Source of the DNA: Magnolia sinica
Lineage: Eukaryota > Streptophyta > Magnoliopsida > Magnoliales > Magnoliaceae
DNA: 64,000 nt
Direction: 5' to 3'
Assembly (NCBI RefSeq): GCF_029962835.1
Contig: NC_080575.1
Location: 42,694,336 to 42,758,335 of the forward strand
The position numbers and the translations under genes are program-made. The notes beneath the pieces are model-generated. The model searched no databases. It was given only the letters and a program-made list of their open reading frames with translations, and was not told where the DNA came from. Positions 58,019 to 64,000 of this stretch are shown here, one piece after another (position 1 is the stretch's first letter; each line of letters begins with the position of its first letter).

Positions 58019-60473
58019 TACATGTTTGCATATGCATCAGGTCATGATCCAATATAAATGTTTGCATTATAATTATAATGCAAATTAGTTGTGTGGGCGC
58101 CACCTTGATGTGTTCATGTACGACATCCCTCATTTGGCCAGGGGCCCAAAAATCAGACCAATCCATGACTTTGGTGGGCCACATGAGTGGGAACGCCCAA
58201 CATTGATTTGTTGGGCCCAACCCAAGTTTCAAAATGGTTTGGTTTTAAAGGTATGCCACCATCCAGGGTAGATGCTTCATGTCAATAGAATCAATGACAT
58301 ATACGCAACACAGTAGGCCCTTTACGAGAATCAGGGGTGGAGGTCCCTCTCAACTCTTCCTACTCATGTGGCCCACTTGAGACATGGATTGTCCTGATTT
58401 TTGGGTACATGGCCAAACAAGGGATGCATGCAAGATGGTTGGAGTGGATGTGATCAAATTGTTAGCAACATTCCCAAAGCCCTAGTGACGTTGAATGGTA
58501 AATTGCCGATTCGGACTGTCTGTTCATTTGTAATAGTAAGAGGAAGCCATGATACAAAATATCACACCTATTGGATGATCCTAACCCTTTGAATATGGGC
58601 CATTTTGTTAGAACCATCTTCTTCTTTTTTCTTTTCTTTTTTTCTTTTTTTTTTTTAAATTTATTTTAAGGCCACAAATAAGAGGTTTGCATCATCAACC
58701 AAGGTGCTTCTTTGGAATCATAACAAATCAATTGAATTGATGTCTCATGATAGTGATTGTACATGCTTTGTTTCATTGCTTGATCTTGGTTGCCATTCTT
58801 CTTCTTCATGCTATTAATCCAATGGTTAGGATTATCTAGTTGGCAAGATTTTTGCACAATGGTTTGCCTTGGTGGCATGAGCTGTCTTTTAAAAGTCCAT
58901 GTGTTGGCCTTCGTTTCATTTTCATCCATTTTCCAAAGCCATGGATAGAATGGTTAAGGCTCTCTAATAAAAGTGATTCTTTAGTACCATAAGCAATCCA
59001 TGATGGGTCCCAATAATTAGATGGCTCAAATTGTTGATTAGGCCCATTTTTTGGTAAACCAAGTTAATGACCCATTTTATAGGAAATTGATCGATTGGTT
59101 AGAACCATCCAATTATTGTGGCTTTTGTATGGTAGCCCGTTAAATGGGTTTATGGACCTAGAGGACAACCAAATTCGTCAATCGGATTGTCCCCTTCCAA
59201 CTGTCCCCAATGGCATGGCCCACGTGAGTTGTGGATTGGCCCGATTTTTGGGCTTGGGGCAAAAAATATGGGAGAACACACTTGAAGGTCGGAGCAGATG
59301 TTATGCATAGACGTACATCCATTATTAATAGTGGCGCTATTGTCGTACTGGTACCATTTTAGCATGCATCTCTCTCTAATATATGTATGTATGCATGCAC
59401 TCTAATATATGTATGTATGCATGCACTCTAATATATGTATGTATGCATGCATGTATGTTTGTAGGCATGTATGTACTGTTACATAGTCGGCATCTTGGGG
59501 CCATTCCTACAGAATTTTTGAAAGCAGTGATTCCAAATATAGATTTTGCTTGAATTGTCAAGAGCTTTAGTTTGACATTTTTTTTCTAGGTACCGGAAGA
59601 AACACAAGCATGTAGATTTAAGAGCTTTGAAGAATTGGTCGAGGCAAATCTTGCAAGGCCTTCTTTATCTCCATAGTCATGACCCTCCAGTTATTCATAG
59701 GGACTTGAAGTGTGATAACATATTTGTCAATGGAAATCAAGGGGAGGTGAAAATTGGCGACCTTGGATTGGCGGCCATTCTTCGCCAAGCTCATTCTGCT
59801 CACAGTGTCATTGGTAAGCATTGCCCAATTAATTAACTGTTATATGCTTCTGAAATTTCATGCTGGAAATTTCATATGTTGTTATAATTGGTACTACAGG
59901 GACCCCAGAGTTCATGGCACCAGAGCTTTATGAAGAAGAATACAATGAGCTGGTAGATATCTATGCTTTTGGCATGTGCTTGCTGGAATTGGTGACCTTT
60001 GAGTACCCATATGTAGAATGTGCCAATGCAGCTCAAATATACAAGAAAGTTACAGCGGTGAGGCTGCTCACATTTGTAATTCATTTAACTTTCCATGTTG
60101 TTTCTAGATCTTACATATCTTTATCTGGTTGTACCTTCCCTGTTCTTTCAATCCTCGGAGTCTTTATATGTCATTTTACCATGTTGCTTGGACACTTCAA
60201 TAGAAGTTGGACAAGTTATTGACATAATACATGCAGAAAATCCTTTATTTCTTTTTTTTCTTTTTCTTTTTTTCCTTCTTTCTACCTTACTTTTGTATAT
60301 TTGTAAATACATCCATAAATATATGGGACTGTATGCCCATCACGCAGAAAATCTTTTATTTCTTTTATTTCTTTCTTCTTTCTACCTTACTTTCGTATAT
60401 TTGTAAATACATACATAAATATATGGGACTGTATGCCCATCTTGTAAATGTTTTTCGTCCTTCTCTTTATGTA

Positions 60474-60513
<40 letters not shown>

Positions 60514-62292
60514 GATGAAATGAAACATATTCATACTCAATTTTGTTATATTTGACTGAAGTAACATGTGTCATTTGATGGGAAATTCTTGTTAGAAACC
60601 AATGAACTTATTTGACAATTAACCATTGTAGAGTTCTTGATGCCATTGTTTTGCCTTCTCTACTTTCCTTTTTTATTGTGTAGGGGATTAAGCCTGCATC
60701 ATTGGGGAAGGTGAGGGATCCTGGAGTCAAAGAATTCATCGAGAAATGTATTGCCAATGTTTCTGAGAGATTGCCTGCAAGAGAGCTGCTAAGGCATCCT
60801 TTCCTTCAATTAGATGGCGAGAATGAGAGTGTAGATCGTTCTTTGTTTTCAGATGCAAACTTGTCAGGTGAAATTTCAAGAGCCCACCTCTACCATGGAG
60901 TCTGTTGTTGTAATTTAGAAAACTTAAAGCTATTGATTTATTTTTTCACATTTAAACACACACACAGATGGTAGTTGTGGCCAATCAGATATGAACAACA
61001 ATTCTTTAAGAGTTGGAGATGACACACATGAGCCTAGCAGAGATTTCATGGTGAAAGGTCAAAGGAAAGATATCAACACTATATTTTTAAAGCTTCGTAT
61101 TGCAGATTCAACAGGTCATTACATTTCTCTTGATTTTATTTTGATTTATTTGGGCTTACTATCACGCGATGATCTGTTCATTAGCACTAAGATAATTTCT
61201 CTTATATGTATGTTGCTGTTGGGATTCACAGGTCACGTTCGGAACATACACTTCCCATTTGATATTGAGGCAGATACTGCAATCAGTGTCGCTAGTGAAA
61301 TGGTTGCAGAGTTGGACCTTACAGATCAAGATGTCACAAAAATTGCTGAAATGATTGATTCTGAAATACAGGTTCATGTTCCAAAGTGGATACCGGGAGA
61401 AGTTTTTGAAGATAATTTCGGTAACGAGTCAGCGATTTCAGTAGGATGTGACAATGAAAGTAAAGACAAGCTCTCTGCATTAGCAAATGACCCTGAACAA
61501 CCTTCAGGCGTGTTCATTCTGGAACGGTTTCCATCAGGTCGCTGGTACTTGTCTGATTCTCCCAAGGCAACCAGTGATGACTCTCCAGTGAAGCCTAACT
61601 TATCTTCTGAAGTGGATTTGCTTGCTAGTGCCAGTTGCTCGAATGAAGTTAGTCAAATGATGGAATCTGCTGATAATCATAAAAACAAAGGAGATTATGG
61701 GAATGATGCATCTTTACACAGCCAGCAGAAAGATTATGCATTCTTGACTGGAGGTGCAGAAAATGCTGAATCATCAAGATGTTTTGATTGTCAAAATACA
61801 TCTTCTAGTTATATTGATGTTGATAATGAGAAGAAAGTATTTGATGCCAGCAATCAAAACGGGAGCATTGAAAAACAACACGATGCTAGTGATGATTCAT
61901 TTTCACCCGAGGTGGACAATAAGATATTAATGGAAAATGAGACCGATGATGTCAAATTCATCATCAAGAAAATAGAGCAACTTTTGGTGGAGCAACAAAA
62001 TGAACTCGATGACCTAAAGAGGAAGCATCAAATGGCCATAGCGGACCTTTTGAAAGAATTGCCTACAAGACTTCATTGCCAAGTTTTAAATATGTGTACA
62101 TTAAAGGTTCCTAATTATAAGATTCAGAGCGAGGCGCATTGGCACGCAGGACATTCTACAGATTCTGGTTCCTCCTTACATCCGGAAGCATTGTCACCTC
62201 ACTTTTACAACTCTCATGTGGATAAAAATATGGATGATCCGTTAAACACACCTATTGATGATTCACATGCAAATAAGGATGTAACAAATTAA
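47582..62292 (+). CDS. WNK-family Ser/Thr protein kinase (8 coding exons)
   Basis: Exons 47582-47668, 47885-47922, 55391-55618, 59590-59813, 59900-60057, 60684-60867, 60968-61114 and 61232-62292 join in one frame of 708 codons with GT-AG introns throughout. WNK kinases phosphorylate Ser/Thr; plant members act in clock, flowering-time, osmotic and abscisic-acid signalling. The kinase domain spans about residues 27-286. Lys40 in GKGAFKTV (subdomain I) is the WNK-specific catalytic lysine, and Asn57 in VAWNQV replaces the usual one. HRDLKCDN lies at 154-161, DLG at 175-177, the activation-loop Ser190 precedes GTPEFMAPE (193-201). An OSR1/SPAK-C-like domain follows at about 340-405 and a coiled coil at about 596-633. 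The length is near that of larger Arabidopsis WNKs. Family is certain; subfamily is not. Confidence 0.95.
47885..47922 (+). CDS. WNK exon 2 (38 bp, glycine-rich loop and catalytic lysine)
   Basis: It encodes [12 protein letters not shown] plus the first two bases of the next codon. It lies between acceptor TTCTGCAG and donor GTATCC. The tiny exon carries Lys40, so skipping it would destroy activity. Confidence 0.92.
51142..51518. mobile_element. Tourist/PIF-Harbinger-like MITE
   Basis: It has 377 bp with ends GGGCGTGTTTGGGCAGTGGG and, inverted, GGGCCCGTTTGGGCGGTGGG, each continuing with ATTAG-AGGGATTAGGTGGGAT. It is flanked by TTA on both sides (51139-51141 and 51519-51521), the target preference of the family. 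It interrupts the LINE reverse transcriptase between the QVTFISG and LDIEKAYD motifs. Confidence 0.88.
51886..51945. repeat. Poly-C/poly-A low-complexity tract
   Basis: A C run is followed by A-rich AAATTAAAAA repeats inside the LINE RT region. It separates motif B-like sequence from the degraded FVDY motif, and may be a sequence or assembly weak point. Confidence 0.7.
52874..53760. mobile_element. PIF/Harbinger-like element, copy A
   Basis: It has 887 bp with long inverted ends (GGGGGTGTTTGGCGCGTGGG and its near-perfect complement) and a 3-bp direct repeat TCA (52871-52873, 53761-53763). No transposase is seen. The central part contains a moderately GC-rich stretch shared with copy B (about 53030-53300). 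Confidence 0.85.
53941..54834. mobile_element. PIF/Harbinger-like element, copy B (opposite orientation)
   Basis: It has 894 bp with the same ends as copy A, 3-bp direct repeat TTG (53938-53940, 54835-54837). Its interior is the reverse complement of copy A. It sits 180 bp from copy A, with a remaining piece of LINE (53764-53937) between them. Confidence 0.85.
55391..55618 (+). CDS. WNK exon 3
   Basis: It encodes [20 protein letters not shown] to FTSGTLR plus part of Gln118. The acceptor is TTTATCAG. The donor GTGGGT is followed within a few bases by a CT microsatellite. Confidence 0.95.
55625..55668. repeat. CT microsatellite beside a splice donor
   Basis: About 21 CT repeats begin six bases after the last base of exon 3 (55618), immediately after the donor GTGGGTT. 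Confidence 0.95.
56164..56888. mobile_element. Probable TIR element with TATCG-rich ends
   Basis: The left end CATTGTTCGAAATATCGGTA and the complement of the right end (CAATGTTTTAAATATCGACG) match imperfectly, and both ends are rich in TATATCGG/CCGATATA motifs. The length is about 725 bp. It has no coding capacity, and the target duplication is unclear. Confidence 0.45.
57941..58016. repeat. (AC)38 microsatellite
   Basis: An uninterrupted AC run of 76 bp inside WNK intron 3, likely to be variable between individuals. Confidence 0.97.
59378..59470. repeat. 27-bp repeat with TATGTATGCATGC core
   Basis: The unit CTCTAATATATGTATGTATG with CATGCA occurs about three times, then decays into ATGTATGTTTG. 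It lies about 120 bp before the exon 4 acceptor. Confidence 0.85.
59590..59813 (+). CDS. WNK exon 4 (catalytic loop)
   Basis: It encodes [16 protein letters not shown] through HRDLKCDN and IGDLGLA to SVI plus the first base of Gly193. Acceptor TTTTCTAG and donor GTAAGC flank it. Confidence 0.95.
59900..60057 (+). CDS. WNK exon 5 (activation segment end)
   Basis: It encodes [18 protein letters not shown] to AQIYKKVTA and ends on a codon boundary. Intron 4 before it is only 86 bp. The donor is GTGAGG. Confidence 0.95.
60233..60441. repeat. About 105-bp tandem duplication in WNK intron 5
   Basis: Both copies start GCAGAAAATC and end GGGACTGTATGCCCATC, with a T/C-rich run and TTGTAAATACATCCATAAAT inside. 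The first copy has the longer T/C run. An AT microsatellite follows at 60475-60506. Confidence 0.88.
60684..60867 (+). CDS. WNK exon 6 (end of kinase domain)
   Basis: It encodes [18 protein letters not shown] to the conserved [12 protein letters not shown] and a short linker. Acceptor TGTGTAG and donor GTGAAA flank it. Confidence 0.94.
60968..61114 (+). CDS. WNK exon 7
   Basis: It encodes the linker from [10 protein letters not shown] into the start of the OSR1-C-like domain ([14 protein letters not shown]). The acceptor is embedded in a CACACACAG run. Confidence 0.88.
61115..61231 (+). other. WNK intron 7, 117 nt, in phase and free of stops
   Basis: The boundaries are GTCATT and TTCACAG. 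The length is divisible by three and the frame of exon 7 runs through it without a stop, adding 39 residues (rich in Ile, Leu and Phe) if retained. Comparison with the family shows that the spliced form restores the conserved [16 protein letters not shown]. Confidence 0.85.
61232..62292 (+). CDS. WNK exon 8 (regulatory tail)
   Basis: It encodes [18 protein letters not shown] through [14 protein letters not shown], then a long Ser/Asp-rich, probably disordered tail and a Lys/Glu/Leu coiled coil ([18 protein letters not shown]). TAA at 62290-62292. Confidence 0.93.
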
Positions 62293-63920
62293 GCAGGAAG
62301 TTCTAACGTCATTTATCGTAATTTGGAAATTAGGGAAGCTGGATGGTAGGTAGTGAGAATCATGTCTGTTAGAGATATATTTGACTTGCTTAAAGGAGAT
62401 GGTTGATCTTCTGTTGTGTGCATTGCTGGATCCTAAGAGATGTTGTTGCCAAGCGAATTATATTCCCGATGAAAAATGATTTGTATAGATTCATCTCTTA
62501 TACAACATGGCAACTTTGAAGCAGCTGTTGTTACAGAATGCAAGGTCATGTAAGCTTATTGTTGAATTTATGATGCATCTGGGGAGTGGACAGATGCCTG
62601 ACAGATGCATGATTACCTGATATATCAGTTTGTCCAAGCCTGGAGAAATTGATTTGTGATTTTAATCGGGTTTGAATATCTTGTATTATAGTTTGATATG
62701 AGTCATAAATGCCCGGTAGGTATATTGTACATATTCTCATACTTGTGTCTTCACATTATTAGTTTTGTCCAATCAATGACCATTTGGGCAATTTCCATTC
62801 TTTTGTGCAATGTCTCCTAAAGAGGGTCATTTACCCTATTTAATTTAGTATTATGTTTCTTTTTTCTTTTCTTCTTCTTCTTCTTTTTTTATTTTTATTT
62901 TTATTTTTTTTATTTTTTATTTTTTGTGTTGTTTTTTAATTGTATACAGTTTATAATAAGGTTTGGATAGAGTCTTTGGGTTCTTTCAAGGGGAATGCAT
63001 TGTAATTTTATTGTTTGAATTTTGTATTGCTAAAGTTTAGTACTTTTCAATCCTACTCAGTCAATTCAATCTATTCTGATATTTTGTTTATTGCATGGAT
63101 GCAGGAACAGGTGCTGTTGTTTGTTTATTTTGTCTTGTCTAGGTTATTGTTGTATGAATGAAGGTGGCCTTTGAATTATGTGGTCATTGATATCACTGTA
63201 TTCTATTTGTTTACATTGCAAATTATTTCATCTCAATGATGACTTCATCCTCTTAACATTTTTAGCTGCAAATAAATGATTTAGAAGTATAATTTATTTC
63301 GTGTGCTTCAATAAATGCCTTAGGCATTACATGATTTCTAAGTTTAATAGGTTGTCTGAGCTTTGTAATGTGTTATTTGCTTGTAAATTTGTGTGTTTAA
63401 ATCATGCACATGCTGCTTATTTTAGTAGTTTAATTTGTGCTAGATAATGATGTGTGCTAGGAATCATAGTAAAAGAAAATAATAAATACTAAATAAATAA
63501 ATAAGATAAGATAAAATAAATAGAAGATTCTCTACTTAAGAGCTAGACCTCAATGGTGAATCAACACCTGTTAACAGCAATTTCATCATGAAAATACGCA
63601 CCCAACAATAAAACAAATTCCCAATTGATTATCATGCATGTCATATGTATTCCCATACTAATATGGATGGAATGCATAAACGTTCTTTCCTCGGGGTCAA
63701 TTTAGGCATTTTTCTACTGATGAGCTTTTCTTTCCTTACATTTTTCTTTGAAACATTGGCATGTTGCATTTGTTCTTTACTTAATTGACTTTAAAAAAGA
63801 AACGAGTAAAAGAATAAATGAAACTTTATGTTACAAACGACTGAATTGCGTTTAAAATAAATGAGTGTGTGCAGACACGCATCTCGCGATCAAATGCGTG
63901 TGTAAAACACCCTGATCCAT
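62293..63920. other. WNK 3' UTR and downstream intergenic sequence
   Basis: Transcribed 3' sequence probably covers the first few hundred bases, but no strong poly(A) signal could be fixed (TTGTAC at about 62723 is a possible upstream element). A T-rich run lies at about 62854-62935 and A-rich AAATAAATAAATAAG at about 63486-63510. No further gene is seen. Confidence 0.6.
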
Positions 63921-63921
63921 A

Positions 63922-64000
63922 CCTCAAGTGGTAGACTGAGTGAAAGATACCTCATTTCAACATTGAGGTCTCAGTATCGATTCCCTGGTGGGGGTGGCTA
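63922..64000 (+). mobile_element. 5' part of a tRNA-derived SINE (cut by window end)
   Basis: An A-box-like AGTGGTAGACTGAG (63927-63940) and a B-box-like AGTATCGATTCCC (63973-63985) are spaced about 33 bp apart, as in the internal RNA polymerase III promoter of tRNAs and SINEs. The sequence between does not form a tRNA cloverleaf arm set, so a SINE is more likely than a tRNA gene. The 3' end lies outside the window. Confidence 0.6.

Larger units (their letters stand above)
55619..59589 (+). other. WNK intron 3 (4.0 kb)
   Basis: It is non-coding. It contains a CT microsatellite, a probable TIR element (56164-56888), a (CA)n tract, a pair of weakly complementary MITE arms (about 58139-58200 and 59205-59262, core CCCAAAAATC), a T-rich run (58620-58655) and ATGTATGTATGCATGC-type repeats before the acceptor. 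Confidence 0.85.

Noticed and set aside
57900..58232. 110-codon open frame on the minus strand
   Set aside because: It is carried by the (AC)n microsatellite inside a kinase intron.
60991..62292. Single long open frame of 433 codons
   Set aside because: It runs through a GT-AG intron (61115-61231) and starts inside exon 7. The conserved domain is restored only when the intron is removed.

Overview
The window is nuclear DNA from a flowering plant with a large, transposon-rich genome. Evidence for this is the spliced gene with GT-AG introns, the nested Ty3/gypsy and Ty1/copia LTR retrotransposons, the L1-type LINE, several families of terminal-inverted-repeat elements, and the microsatellites. 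Dispersed sequences rich in gtgggccccacc and catacatcatggtg look like a repeat family I remember from magnoliid genomes (Magnoliales/Laurales). That placement is a guess from memory, not a demonstrated result.

There is one clear host gene, on the right. It is a WNK (with-no-lysine) Ser/Thr protein kinase gene on the + strand. Eight coding exons lie between 47582 and 62292 and join in one continuous frame of 708 codons. Intron 2 (7.5 kb) is filled by a LINE (48730-55134, flanked by a 14-bp target duplication). That LINE was itself hit by one small MITE and two PIF/Harbinger-like elements in opposite orientation. A TIR element ends about 260 bp upstream of the start codon.

The left and middle are transposon strata. 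From 1 to 4600 there are LTR-like remnants, tandem duplications, and a fold-back MITE split by a hAT-like element. From 4637 to about 26715 lies one Tat-like gypsy element whose 3' part was opened by two later insertions. The first is a 3.5-kb solo LTR (7783-21491), which holds a degenerate Sirevirus-type copia element (9814-20049). The second is a 4.2-kb solo LTR (22133-26378, perfect 5-bp duplication CAGGC) that contains a 34/35-bp minisatellite. From 27145 to 38257 lies a LARD-like gypsy derivative, with two 4.5-kb LTRs and a 2.1-kb non-coding interior. After it come a second minisatellite (38440-39315) and a large inverted repeat built from 21-bp units (40690-43690). The stretch 43700-47320 is MITE debris leading up to the WNK promoter. 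A tRNA-derived SINE begins at the right edge.

No element looks autonomous today: every retrotransposon reading frame contains stops or frameshifts, and in the copia element key residues are altered. I found no convincing new multi-gene system. The most informative features are the rearranged 5' end of the Sirevirus, the layered insertions inside the kinase intron, the stop-free in-phase last intron of the kinase gene, and the 21-bp-unit giant hairpin.
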